This document shows positions 40,801-52,260 of a stretch of 64,000 nucleotides of DNA, one piece after another. Each line of letters begins with the position of its first letter. Positions within the stretch are counted from its first letter, which is position 1. The DNA is from Phaeosaccion multiseriatum (Eukaryota > Ochrophyta, other classes), in contig OZ218950.1 of NCBI GenBank assembly GCA_965112735.1, positions 6,262,001 to 6,326,000 of the forward strand, given 5' to 3'. Below the pieces are notes generated by a model. It ran no database searches, was not told the origin of the DNA, and worked only from the letters and a program-made list of their open reading frames with translations. Made by a program: the position numbers and the translations under genes.

Positions 40801-41553
40801 TCACGGCTTCCTGGCCCAGCCACAGAATACCATCTCCCAGAGGTAAGTTGCGCCAGCCTCTTTTCGCTCTGTAGCAAGACGCTCGTCGAGCGTATCGACA
40901 TCGATGTCGGCCTCCGTTGCAACGCCATGTTCCAATAGGCGAGGGAGAACAGATCGGACAATTCCGGCGATAGGATAGCTAGTCGTTGGCGTCAGCACAT
41001 TCGCTTCAGCACGCACTCGTTCGACGGCCAGCCCAGCTGATGAAAATGCCGAATAAAGCCCCAAGCCCATGTGTATGTTTGCGCCTTCACGCTGGAGCAT
41101 CTCCCGAAGCCAGCCACGAGCCTGGTTATGTAGTGGTAGGGACGTGTGACTGTCACTGATCTCTATCATATCGTGCTCATGAAAAGCCATAACGCCTCCA
41201 GGACGAAGCGCCCGAGCGAGTTGCGCCACCGCTTTCGGTGCATCCGACTGATACATAAGAACGCGGCGACCCACCACTGCATCAAAGGCGCCGTGCTCTG
41301 GCAAAATCACGTCAAAGCCACCCTCAATGAAGGTGATGTTCGAGACGCCAGCTTCTTTCGATTTTCCTCGGGCGATCTCAAGCATTTTAGGGTCGCGATC
41401 CACTGCGAAAACATGCCCAGAGCTACCAACACGCCGCGAAAGCATGAGAGCCACGGCCCCCGGCCCGCAGCCGATGTCAAGCACACGCATGCCCTCACCG
41501 ATCTTCGTATCATCAAGCATCCGTTCGGTCATCTCATCAACACTGTTCGACAT
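40801..41553 (-). CDS. Class I SAM-dependent methyltransferase, bacterial type
   Basis: Intronless, 250 residues from the ATG at 41553. Motif I is MRVLDIGCGPGAVALMLSRR, followed by the acidic residue in FAVDRDPKMLEIA, motif II/III region FDAVVGRRVLMYQ and ARALRPGGVMAFHEHDM, all of the UbiE/Methyltransf_11-like Rossmann fold. The C-terminal half (GLGLYSAFSSAGLAVERVRA, WEMVFCGWARKP) resembles bacterial small-molecule methyltransferases. Unlike its neighbours the gene contains no simple repeats, no introns and no homopolymer tracts, and has a more even codon usage. Acquisition from bacteria is a reasonable inference. Substrate unknown. Confidence 0.85.
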   Translation of the reverse strand: MSNSVDEMTERMLDDTKIGEGMRVLDIGCGPGAVALMLSRRVGSSGHVFAVDRDPKMLEIARGKSKEAGVSNITFIEGGFDVILPEHGAFDAVVGRRVLMYQSDAPKAVAQLARALRPGGVMAFHEHDMIEISDSHTSLPLHNQARGWLREMLQREGANIHMGLGLYSAFSSAGLAVERVRAEANVLTPTTSYPIAGIVRSVLPRLLEHGVATEADIDVDTLDERLATERKEAGATYLWEMVFCGWARKP

Positions 41554-42078
41554 TTTCCCCCCTAACACCTCGAAACACTTCGAAACACTCCCTCCTGTCC
41601 CTCCCTCGCCCCTCGCTCCGTCTCCCGCCCTCCAGCAGCTCCCTCACCCCGCCTCTCGGGGAGTTATGTGGGGGGAGGGAGGCGCAGCAGTGTGAATCTG
41701 TCCGATGGGGAACTTCAGGCGCAGTTTCACCGTGTGCGTCGACGTGTGCGCCCCCCGATTCCCTGTCCGTAAGAGTAATCCCTGCAAACATATACACCCT
41801 CCCCCCCCCCTGAGATTCTTCCAGCTTGCTCCGAGATCATCGCTCCGAGTCCCCCCTCGCGTTTGCCAGCCTGTGAAGCACACAGCCAACACGCGAGGCT
41901 GTTATTCCCCCTCAATCACCCCACCCCGGCCACCTCATTATTTCCTCCTTGTACAGCTTACTTATTCGCCCTCGTCGGATGAAAATCAGGCTGTCTGTCT
42001 CTCAGACCTGTCTTCCACTCAAAGGGAGTCGAGGACTGGTGTGTCACTGGAGTTTTGCACAGAAGGCTGGAAGGGGAG
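41554..42078. other. Intergenic region between divergent genes
   Basis: Serves as the 5' region of both the methyltransferase (-) and the membrane-protein gene (+). Pyrimidine-rich on the plus strand; no gene recognised. Confidence 0.5.
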
Positions 42079-42721
42079 ATGTCGTCCGACAAGGCGGAGG
42101 CGTACCCAACAGCACGCGTAGTACCTGATGGCCCAGCAGATGATTCAGATTCCCAGGAGAGCCGGGACCGGGAGTACGCAGCTTCTCTGCAGCAGCAGGA
42201 GTTGCAAGGCGTGGGTATTGCCACAGCCAGACCAGCGGTAGCAGTCTCTTCGAGTGCGCATCAGGGACAGCAGCCGATGCAGGGGGAGGACGCGGTGCAG
42301 CAGCCACAAGAACCTTACGCGGTGGCTATGCCAGTACACAGCGCAGGGCCACCCCCTGGAGCGGGAGGTGGCAACGCCTATGCAGGTGGCGGGCCGTATC
42401 TCTTACCGTTTGGACATCCGCCCCCACCCCCCTTTGGCGCTCCACCCTTCGGCCCCGGAGGAGACCTGCTCTTACCGCACGAACACAAGATACTGGAGCT
42501 TCACGCCCTGGGCAGAGCCATCAAAACACTGGCCATCTTAGATGGACTCATTCTATTCCTGAACTGCATATGGTGAGAAGTAAGAGTGGACTGCCCGATC
42601 CCATCCCGACGGACGGAGTACCATACCAATGAGGGGGACGGATGGGGAGGGAGTAGGTGGTCTTCCCCGATAAGGCTTGGTGCCTCCAAGACCCGATGAT
42701 GATGATGAGGATGAGGATGAC

Positions 42722-42785
<64 letters not shown>

Positions 42786-43221
42786 TATTTCTTCGTTCTC
42801 AATGAGATGCTTTCATTGCTCGATCAGCAGGATGGATAGAAATAACCCCTAAGAGATATGCAGGGAGCTTACTGGAGGACACCCGTACAAACCCGTTCAC
42901 TCACTTATTGACTTTCATTCATTCACTCACTCCTCCTCTCGCTCTGACACTGCCCCCCCCGTTTTGATGCACTTGGTGCAGGTGGCCCGTGCTTTGGCTG
43001 TTTATGTTTTGGGGTCCCGTCAGTGGCTACATTGCTGCACATCGCTTCTCCATCCAGTGGTTTTGGGTAAGCTCATGAGGGATCAAGTCCACTCAAAAGT
43101 CTGCTACCAAGTCCATCTCGACATTCGTTTCAGGGCTGTATTGGGGGCTTGCTTGCTCATGTCTTCTTCATCTTTCAGTCTCTTTTCTCTCTCTGTCTCT
43201 CCCTCCCTCTCTCTCTTTCGT

Positions 43222-43264
<43 letters not shown>

Positions 43265-44017
43265 TGTCTCTCTTTCCCTGTGTGTGTTCTGTCTGTCAGT
43301 CTGTCTGGATGTACGTCTGTCTGCCTGTCTTTCTAATCTCCTCTGATTTGTCTCTCCGTCTGTCTATCTGCCTCTGTCCCTCCCAGGTGTTTATGATCTA
43401 CTACGTGGCCAGGATTTCCATGGACCTCGGGCTGCTCTTTGCGGGGTCGTGGGCATTCTTCTTCGTGCTCTTCTTCAACCTCCTGTGCCTAAGGTAAGGG
43501 TATCGTAAGCCACGGCAACAGCTTATGCACCTACGCAAAAGGGGTGGGGGGGAGGGGGAGAGACAGAGGAGAGGGATTTTAATTCATATGCACGCAAAGG
43601 AAGGGTGGGGACAGGGGGGGTGAAGGGGGGGAGAGAAGGGGAAAGGAGGCCTACCTTTGGCCTCCCGAGAGAGTATGCGACCCCGCTCTGGAGCGAGGAG
43701 GTGGAGCGGAGGGGGGGGGGAAGAGGAAGCTACTCATCTTGTCTGGGAGAGGGTGTCTCACTAGCTCAGATATGTGCCTCATGCCTCCCCTTTGTCGCCT
43801 CTTCGTGCTTCGTTCCCTCCTCTCTCTCTCCGCTCTATCTATCTCTCTCTCTTCTCCCTCTCTCCGCTCTTTCTCTCTCCGTGACGCCAGATACATAATG
43901 AGGTTTGGCAGCCTTCTCTACGACTGCAGTCCCACGGAGCTGCAAACGCTGCGCAATGCGGACTCGTCTGCCTGGGTGGGAGAGAGACAGTCAGGACCAG
44001 GCGGGGACTTCTTCTGA
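42079..44017 (+). CDS. Multi-pass membrane protein with Pro/Gly-rich N-terminus, family unknown
   Basis: Exons 42079-42572, 42982-43066, 43387-43493 and 43891-44017 join in consistent phases (270 residues). Residues 1-135 are soluble, Gln/Pro/Gly-rich. Then HEHKILELHALGRAIKTLAI leads into hydrophobic segments: LAILDGLILFLNCIWWPVLW, LFMFWGPVSGYIAAHRF, FWVFMIYYVARISMDLGLLF and SWAFFFVLFFNLLCL, about four membrane spans. The C-terminal tail is YIMRFGSLLYDCSPTELQTL plus a short polar end. The small exons each carry one span. I do not recognise the family; the cytosolic tails suggest an endomembrane protein, which is inference. Confidence 0.8.
42692..42786. repeat. (GAT)n microsatellite in intron
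   Basis: About 30 GAT triplets in the intron 42573-42981. Confidence 0.95.
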
Positions 44018-44563
44018 CATGGCGAGACAGCGCGAGAGGGAGAGGGAGAGGTCAGCTGCAGTAGTGAAGCAGGTAGTCTTTGCCTCCCTCGCCTCCTTCC
44101 CATTCTCTTCCTGGAGTTGGTTGCTTCGGGGTAGAAGCAGCAGAAGCAGCAGCAGCAGCAGCAGCAGCAGCCACGACTCCGAGTAGGCATCAGCATTCCT
44201 CTCTTGGAGGTGTTGCAGGCAGTAGATGCTCCTCCCCCCCAGCCTTTGTATAAATTGTATGGCTGATGTGTTTTTCCTTGCCACCTGTCCTTCCCTGACG
44301 CTTGCTTTGCATGAAGCTGAAGTAAGCGTGGGTAGTTGTCAGCAGGCGTGCTCACTCCTCCGACTGGAGATTTCGTGTCGACATCCGCAGCCTCCCTCCC
44401 GCCAAGTGCTTAACCACACCAGCAGATGTATGGTAGAGCATGGCGACGTGCTGATTCCCATGTGCTTGCGATGATTATGCAAGGCCCCTTTGCTGCCCGC
44501 TGTGGTCGCTGCGGTTGGCTCAATGGTTGATGGAAGATCCACTTCATGTGACCATGTCGATGG
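44018..44563. other. Intergenic region between converging genes
   Basis: Contains (GCA)n at 44140-44170. No gene recognised; likely the 3' UTRs of the membrane-protein gene and of the release-factor gene. Confidence 0.5.
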
Positions 44564-44688
44564 CTACCACCCTTCATCGCTGTCGCTGTCATCGCTGTCA
44601 TCGCTGTCGCCGTCAAGGCCACTTGAGCTGGCGTTGTCATGCTCGTTGCCATCATTGTCAGAGCCAATCGCCCCCTGCTGGATCACCA

Positions 44689-44722
<34 letters not shown>

Positions 44723-45658
44723 ATCCTGCAGCTTTCCCTCTCCCTTCTTCTTAGCCCGGCGCTTGGCCCGCGCCTTCTTCTTCCTCGCCTTCCCGATCTC
44801 TCTGCCCTTCTTACTCTCGAGGCCCTTCTCTGCAAACTCCACCTGCATGCAATCAAGTCAGACGAGAAAGAGGTCGCAGGACAAGGCAGGATGGGCCGGG
44901 GAAGGGCGGGGTCAACGAGCTTCAGTGCCAAAGCTTGCGATTCTGGTAGGGGCATAGTAGTCAAGCCAGAGTCTCTCATGTCTGACGTACCACGCCCCGC
45001 GAGTCAACACACAAACCACACACACACACATGGCACAGACATCGCAAACAAGTCAGTAGACTCTGGACGTTTGTAGTACCTTCTCCCGCAGCCACTTCCT
45101 GGCGACGGCTCTGTTGGCCGTAAGGGTCCGGCCGTGCTGGCACTGAACCTGCAGGCCCGAGGGAGTGTGTGTGAGGAGCACCATATTCATCACTTTGTTG
45201 ACCTTTTGCCCTCCCTTCCCACCCCCCCTCGTAAAAACCTCCACCAGATCCTCCTCGTCAAGAGTGAACTTCTTCCGCTCCCTCGCCTTTTGTTTCTTTG
45301 ATTTGGGCTTGTTCTCCGCTCTCTGCTTGTGCGTCGATGAAGATTTCATCGCCACCTCCTCCACCCCCACACTCGCTTCATCATCACTCTCTCGCTTCCC
45401 GTGCGTCTGCTGCTGGTCCTCGGCGTGCCCCGGCTCGGTCGTCGTCGAAGCGATGAGTCTATGGCAGCTCTCTCGTCCAATATCGTTGGCCCAAGGCCTC
45501 CCCAAAGGGCTATTGATGCGATTGATACAGAGGGCTTTTGGTAAGAGCACCGGCGTCCACGATAGTCTTCCCAACACAAACGAAGAGTGGCAGCGGTGCC
45601 ACCATCCTTTGCGCGGCCGCCGTAGCTCTTTCCAAGGTCTCTGCGCAGCGCGCAGCAT
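44564..45658 (-). CDS. Organelle-type GGQ peptide-release factor (RF-1 domain, MTRFR/ICT1 group)
   Basis: Hydrolyses peptidyl-tRNA on organelle ribosomes. Exons 45658-45080 and 44842-44564 join in phase 0 (271 residues). The N-terminus MLRAAQRPWKELRRPRKGWW is Arg-rich without acidic residues, a likely mitochondrial presequence. The RF-1 domain shows LDEEDLVEVFTRGGGKGGQK VNKV, with the catalytic GGQ, then GLQVQCQHGRTLTANRAVAR and KWLREK. No codon-recognition domain is present, which separates it from RF1/RF2 and places it with ribosome-rescue factors. The basic tail (KARKKKARAKRRAKKKGEGK) is typical of that group; a Gln run with the embedded LVIQ word and an acidic Asp/Ser end follow. Confidence 0.87.
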
Positions 45659-46175
45659 CAGACTGATCTCCTACCAGCCGCTGTAACGAGGAGGGAAGGG
45701 CAGAGGGGGGTCCACGTGTTCAACATCCGTTGCCAGTTGTGATCACACGCCTGAATGCCTGAATCTCTGCCTCGCTCATGATGAGAAAGACTTGTCGCGA
45801 ATTCCCCCTCTTCATCAATACAAAGAGGGAAGACATCTGTGGATGGATGAATCGTGTTAACAATTTAGGGGAAAGCACAACAGAGAGTCTTCAAATCGTA
45901 CTCCGAGTACCACCAGCCCACGAGGGCCCGGCAGAGCTCACTGCTACTGACGGACGCCCAGACGACATCCGATAGCAACTTCTCTCAGAGATGAGGCCTC
46001 TCCCCTTCCTTGCGCTTCATCTTCCATCCCATGACCAACAACTTCTCGGCTCGCACGGCGTGTTCTCCCAACAGGAGGGAGAGAGAGACACATCATATCT
46101 GCACCGTCCTGGACTTAACAGCTCTCTCTCTTTCTCTCTCCACTCTCGGGATATCAAAAAGCATCACCCACAGCT
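45659..46175. other. Intergenic region upstream of the release-factor gene
   Basis: No gene recognised. It separates the release-factor start (45658, -) from the eL29 stop (46176, -). Confidence 0.5.
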
Positions 46176-47433
46176 TTACTCTTCCTTCTTCCCGGTCTTG
46201 TTGTACTTCTTGGCGTACCGTTGGTTCTTCAAGAACTTCGGGTCCATCTAATCCCCCAGGGCAGGTCAGTCGGTAGAGAGACACACACCAAACACCAACC
46301 ACCAGCGCAGCGCATTCCCATCATTTTCGCAGAGAACCCCCGTCAGGAGAGCACCGCCAAAGTCAAGCAAGAGGGACGGGTTCGTTCCACAGTAGACCCA
46401 TGCACGGGTACGAGGGGAAACCCAAGCACGCAGCAGCAGGAGGGAGGGAGGAGAGGGCAGGAGGGAAAAAATGAAAACATGTGAGAGGGTGGTGGGTGAG
46501 AGAAGTGGGTGGGGTGGAGAGCGGCAGCGCGGGCCCAAAACATCTTCCTGCGCGCGACCGCTTGCGTGTGAACATTTGACGCCAGCTTCTCGCATTTCCC
46601 AGACTGTGTCCCATCTCCTCCATCGTCGCGGTATGGGGCTAGCGAGAGCGCGGTGGCAAGCACGGCCGCCCCCCCCCTTCCCATTCGCAGAGACCACCGC
46701 CGAAACCACACGCCCCCCAGCCCCCCCTCATCGTCGAGACCGCCATGCTCAATGGCGGATGCCCCTCATGGCTTCTCGGTGTCAAGCAGCAGAGTACCAC
46801 ACTTACCCCCTTGAGAGACTTAAACTTGAAGTTTGGCGCCTTCTTAATCCCATTCTTGTGGGCCTTGAACGTCTGGTTCCTACCCGTCGTGTTCTTTTGC
46901 TGTTAGGTTGGGAGAAGGGGGGCGTGTGGTAGGACATCACATGTCAGTAGACGCCAAGGAGAACATAGAAGGGAGAGGGGAGCAAGCTGCAGGATGCTAA
47001 GAGGGAGCCAGCGAGGAGAGACACACGAAGAGTGTAATTTGGATCAGACTCAGTGCACCAAGGGGCCGTTGGGGTGGCCGAGGAGGCGCACATGGGTCCG
47101 TGGGAGAGGCCGTGGCAGTATATCAGGCCATCTGCTGAGCCCCCACTTGGCGCAGCTCCCACTTCTCCACGCACAGCTTCCTCCTGGACGGCACCAGCAG
47201 TTCCCTATCCCGGCGGAGATGCAGCCAATTGCTCTGCGTCTTTCCCCGCCTCCCTCTTGTCTTGCTGGTGCTGCTGCTCCTCCTCCTCTTCCCCTCCTCC
47301 TGTGCTCCTTCCCCCCAGCCCCCGGCCCCTTCCCTCTGCCGTCCAAGAAGCAGGGCCCCATTCCAGCACCAGGCGACAATCCCCACAGCCTCCTCCACCT
47401 TCCTCCCGCTCACCAGAGACGCACCTTCACCAT
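46176..47433 (-). CDS. RPL29: 60S ribosomal protein eL29
   Basis: Three exons: 47433-47425 (only nine bases, MVK), 46899-46807 and 46247-46176, all phase 0, giving 57 residues. The protein reads MVKQKNTTGRNQTFKAHKNG, IKKAPNFKFKSLKGMDPKFL and KNQRYAKKYNKTGKKEE, the whole of this small basic ribosomal protein. Length agrees with fungal and plant eL29. The nine-base first exon is inferred from the ATG, the AAG/GTGCGT donor and phase; the other two exons are certain. It is divergent from the E2 gene at 48124. Confidence 0.92.
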
Positions 47434-48123
47434 GGCGCCTCAGTTGTTGAGCACTAATCGCACCCAGCCATATATCCCACCCCGGGGATTCCCGCGGTGA
47501 AAAACACCGTGAATTCCAGTTTCCGTTTCCGGAAATGGCCCATTTTTGAGCACGATTGGTTTTTTGTCTATTGTTTGCCACCCAGACGCTCCTTCCCGCC
47601 TTGCACCACGCTACCACTCTGTCAAACCAAGCGTTCCTCCCTCTGTGTAGACGAACGTCTGCCGGCACAGAGACGGTTGTTTGTTCGAAGCATCAGCCGC
47701 TCTTCTAGAAGGAACTGGGCCGGGGGATAGCCAGCCGGAGGGAGACGAGAGCGACAACAGCCAGAGAGCTCCGCTGCACAGCAGGAGCCTCCAGCTCGAT
47801 CAAGACCGCTACTGTTGTTTGCGGACCCAATAACAACGGCAGGAAGTGGTAGCTTTCACTCTGAAAAGGGGGGGCAAGGGTGAGTGGCACGTTTTGGGGG
47901 GTGAATGGAGCGGGCACTGAGCGTGTGACGCGACGCGTGAATTGAAAAAGGCCGGGGATGGATTAGGAACGCGAAGGATCGGGTCCAGCTGCTTGGCGAG
48001 GTCCGAGCACGTATACGGGTGCCCTCTGCGCCCCCCTGCCTCTCCCTCTTAAATGTGCTGCTCCCCCTTACCACTTGCCAACGCTTTCCCTCTCGTTGTC
48101 TGTCACTGTGTGGTTGCCCGCAG
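47434..48123. promoter_or_regulatory. Bidirectional intergenic region between eL29 and the E2 gene
   Basis: A 690-bp region between two divergent starts. It contains short GAATTCCAGTTTCCGTTTCC-like sequence near 47511 and no recognised gene. Confidence 0.45.
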
Positions 48124-48337
48124 ATGTCTGAATATGGCACAGAGCTGCTCCGTCGGCAGCTAGCAGGTAAGCCCCGCTGGCACGCTCGTCACACATGCGT
48201 CTTTCTTCGAGTCTCGAAACTGTTGCGCATGGTGGAGGGACGCGAACAGCAGAGCCCCCACGCGGCTCTGCGAGGCTCTGCTCACTGCAGCTCATGCATT
48301 CGTGCACCCCCGGACCCTGTCTCTCAGGACTTCTCTC

Positions 48338-48368
<31 letters not shown>

Positions 48369-49547
48369 GTCTCTCTCTGTCTCTCCTACCTCCCAATTTT
48401 GAACAACCACCAGCTCACTCAATGCTTCCCTTCCTTTCCGCCCTGTCCCGCCATGCTTCTTGTGTGCCTTGCCGCTCCCCCCCCAGAGCTCAACAAGAAC
48501 CCTCCTGAGGGAGTGTCGGTGGGCTTAGTCGACGATTCGAACATGTTTCTGTGGGAGCTGCTCATCGTGGGCCCACCCGACACCCTGTACGAGGGAGGCT
48601 TCTTCAAGGCCAGGCTTGAGTTCCCCCCGGATTTCCCCAACCTCCCCCCCACAATGAAGTTTACCAGCGAAATGTGGCACCCCAATGGTGCGTGCGGGGA
48701 GTTTCCCACAATCGCTTTGCAGAAGTCACACAAACCCCATCTTCCCGCATGACCTTCCAACCTATGCAATCATCTGTCTCTCACCTGCTTGATCCCATGC
48801 AATGCATCTGTCTCTCATCTGCTTGGTCACGATCAACACCCGTGGTGTGTGCATAGGCTTGCCCTGTCACTGACGGTCTCCTCCCGTACCCCCCCCCCCC
48901 CCCACCTCCTCTTTGTCTTCTTCCTCCTCCTCCTCCTCCTCCTCCTCCTCCTCCTCGTCGTCGTCGTGGATCCCACCTTACCCTGAAATGGAATGCCCAC
49001 CCACTCCCATCCGTCTGGCAGTGTATGAGAATGGCAATGTGTGCATCTCCATCCTTCACCCCCCAGGGGAGGACAAGCACAACGCTCAGGAGTCTGCGGA
49101 AGAGCGTTGGCGTCCCATTCTCGGCGTTGAGGCCATCATCATCAGGTAAGGAAGAGAGGAAGGGAGGGAGGGAAAATGGGGCATGACGAACAGCTTGAAA
49201 GGTTGTTTGGATGGCACCTTGGGGGGGGAGGGATGGCAATCAATGGGCGTGTTGTGTGTGCATCTGCTCGGCCTGATGATGATGATGATGATGATGATGA
49301 TGCTGCTGCTGCACTGCCGCCGCGGGAGGGAGCCTTGCCTCCCTTTGCCTTGCCGTCCATTCCACCCACCAGCCCGCTCACCCACCCAACCACTCACCCG
49401 CCCACCCACAGTGTCATTTCAATGCTCTCAGACCCCAACGATGAGTCACCAGCGAACATCGACGCCGCTGTACAGTGGAGGGAGAGCGCTGACCAGTTCA
49501 AGAAGAAAGTCCGGCAAACAGTCCGAAAGAGCCAGGACGACCTTTAG
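48124..49547 (+). CDS. UBE2G1: Ubiquitin-conjugating enzyme E2, UBE2G/UBC7 type
   Basis: Transfers ubiquitin from E1 to E3 substrates; UBE2G enzymes act in ER-associated degradation. Exons 48124-48166, 48487-48687, 49022-49145 and 49412-49547 give 167 residues. Visible: MSEYGTELLRRQLAELNKNP, the E2 core FLWELLIVGPPDTLYEGGFF, FPPDFPNLPPTMKFTSEMWH PN, and the catalytic Cys in VYENGNVCISILHPPGEDKH. The acidic insertion after the Cys (GEDKHNAQESAEERWRPI) is specific to the UBE2G/UBE2R group. It ends in SVISMLSDPNDESPANIDAA and a basic helix KKVRQTVRKSQDDL. Length is standard. Confidence 0.95.
48915..48966 (+). repeat. (TCC)n / (GTC)n pyrimidine microsatellite in E2 intron
   Basis: Lies in the intron 48688-49021 upstream of the acceptor; a (GAT)n run at 49277-49302 sits in the next intron. 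Confidence 0.92.
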
Positions 49548-50464
49548 CGGTCAGGGAAGGGGCAGCCAGAAAGAGGCTGAGCGCAAGGGTGGAGCGGAGC
49601 AGCAGTAGTATGCGGGCAGCCGGTTGGATTGCGCTAAGTGTTGTGCTTACATGTTCGTCTCTCTTGTCTCACGCGCAGCGCCCGTGAGGGAGGGGCGCGG
49701 AGAGATGAGTGGAGGAGGAGGACGAGGAGGAGGAGGAGGAGGAGGAGGAGGAGGAGGAGGAGGGGCGCGGAGAGATGAGTGGAGGAGGAGGACGAGGAGG
49801 AGGAGGAGGAGGAGGAGGAGGAGGAGGAGGAGGAGGAGGAGGAGGAGGAGGAGGGGCAGGAGGAGGAGGAGGAGGAGGGGCAGGAGGGGCAGGAGGAGGA
49901 GGAGGAGGGGGTGGCGGAGACGCGGTAGGGAGAGAGTAGGGGGAGTGGGGGTTGCAGGGAAGAACAAGCGGGCAAGGGAGGGCTATTGCCCAGCGGAGGG
50001 GCGATATGAGGCGATATGAGATGACACCATCGAATGAAGAGGGCTGCTCAGCTGCTCGTCTTCTTTCTCCTCCCAAGGGGCGCGAGGGTCGCGAGGGACG
50101 GATGGATAGATGGATAGATGCATCGATGGATGGATGCATGGGAAGATGGAAGGACGGAAGGAAGGATCAGGGGCTGCAGAGGTTGTGGTGCGCTCGGCAA
50201 GGCTCTGAGTTTTTGTGCGTGGGGCGTCACCAGAATGTACACAAACGGCGATCGACATCACAGTATGACAGAGACACAACGCCCCAGGAAAGGGGGGGGG
50301 GGGGGGCAAGGGCAAAAGAGAAATGAAGGACAAAATACTACAAATGAAATTACAAAAATTACAAAAAACACAACCACTTTTTGTTTGTTTGTTTGTTATT
50401 TCGTTGTTTCTCTCTCCCCAAGGCAAGACGAGAAGAGATGCTGTCTTGCCGTTTGGTGCCATCC
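49548..50464. other. Intergenic low-complexity region between converging genes
   Basis: Contains a (GGA)n block at 49705-49912 that includes a 70-bp tandem duplication (GGGGCGCGGAGAGATGAGTG at 49694 and 49763), GGAT repeats at 50098-50165, and a (TTTG)n run near 50380. No gene recognised. Confidence 0.6.
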
Positions 50465-50638
50465 TCAGGCCCCGGGGGGCGCGGGCGGCCCAGATGGTCC
50501 AGGGGACGGTCCGAAGAGCGCTGCCTCCACCTCGAACCACGACTCAACCCCAAAGATCCTCTTCCCTCCTCCTCCTCCCCCTCCTCCTCCTCCTCCTCCT
50601 CCTCGTGCCATCTGTCGTCGGCCTTCCCCGTCCCGCCC

Positions 50639-50671
<33 letters not shown>

Positions 50672-52222
50672 ATCGATAATATCGCGGGCGTGTGCGTGCA
50701 CCGCGAGGAGGGGGGAAATGCGGACATCGAATGCGGCGGCCACTCTTCGAAGGGAGGCGTTGCTGCCCATGCAAATACCTGGTGTCCGGCAATATATATA
50801 TACAGGTGAGGCATGCAGGAGGGTAGGTAGGCAAAGCAGGCAAGCAAGCAACAATTGCAACATTTGGTGAAACGGCAACAGCAGTTGGTGGTATAGTTGG
50901 TGATACAGCAGCAGCAGTAGGGACAGCCCCTCCACGTAAGATGTTGAAGTAAGTCCTTTACGGAATGTTATGTAAGCTTGCGTGCCTACGTACGTACTTA
51001 CCGATGTCTGCGGCGAGCATGGCGGGCAGGTCTGTAACGCTATCTCCCACGAACACGCTAAGGCCCTATTAGGGGCATGAGTAGCAGGTGTCAGGTAAAA
51101 AGTCAGGCTGAGTAGAGTAGCAGCAGGTTGTGTCGTCAGGCCATGAGTAGCTGGTGTCAGTTAGTCAGTACCCGACGGTCGATCAAACCTGCAACCGATA
51201 CCACCATGCTCCCCTGACTCAGCACCTCCTCCCTACCTCTCCCTCAGTTTCAGCTTCCAGCTCAGTCGCACGCACGCACTCACCTCCTTCCAGCCAGAGC
51301 CCCCCTCTCCCCCTGCCCGTTGTTGGCGTTGGCTGCGCATGGCCTCAAACCTCTGGAGTTTGCCCAACGCACCAGGCACGTGTAGCACAAGCGCCCCTGT
51401 GGACAGAGGGGGGGGGGCTGTGGACAGATCTGTGGACAGGTCTGTGGGCAGAGGCGTCGCATCATCCCGTGCGTGCAGCTCCCCCTCCTGCCCCCCTCCA
51501 TCACCCTCGTCGTCGCCGCTGACCTGGTACTCCAAGTCGTTGCTCACAATGGGTATGCCCCCCAACCTCTCGAGGATGGCGGTAGTCGCGTCGCCAAGAC
51601 GTCCACTGCCATCGCCACCTCTTGGCCTTGCTGTATCACCAACTACTGCCGATGCTCCTCCTCCTCCTCCTCTTTCTCCTCCCTCTCCTGTTCTGCTGCT
51701 ATTCTCACCACTACCACTACCACCACCAGGCCTCAACGTCCCCATCTTCTTCTTCTCCTCGTCTTCCGCCAACAGCTGCTCCTCACACGCCGCCAGCAGA
51801 ATGGTCCGGACGATGTCCGTGGAGAAATTGATGGAAATCACACCCGTCTCGATGCCACCCGCCTCCCTCCCACCACCACCACCACCACCACCAGCAGCAG
51901 TGGCCGTGGGTGTGGTGGCCGTGACTCTGGCAAGCAGCCTAGCCAAGCCTGGTCGGACCTTCCAGTGGTCGTTGAGGTTGCCCAAGAGGGCGGAGGCGAA
52001 GTCCGCTCTGCACAGACCCTCGAGTACTCGACTATCCCCCACACGCGCAAAGGACTGAGTCTCCACCCTCTCCAGCTAGAGGGAGGGGAGGGGAGGGGAG
52101 GGGAGCAAGGAGGGGAGCAGGAGAGAAGTAAGATGAGAGGAGAGGTGTTTCCAGGTGGAGAGGGAGACGCAAGGGAGGGAGAGGGAGGGGAGCAGGATTT
52201 GTGAAAGGTAGGAGAGGATATG

Positions 52223-52260
<38 letters not shown>

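Noticed and set aside
49705-49975. Open frames coding polyglycine, polyarginine or polyglutamate
   Set aside because: All are frames of the (GGA)n microsatellite between the E2 and TenA-HAD genes.
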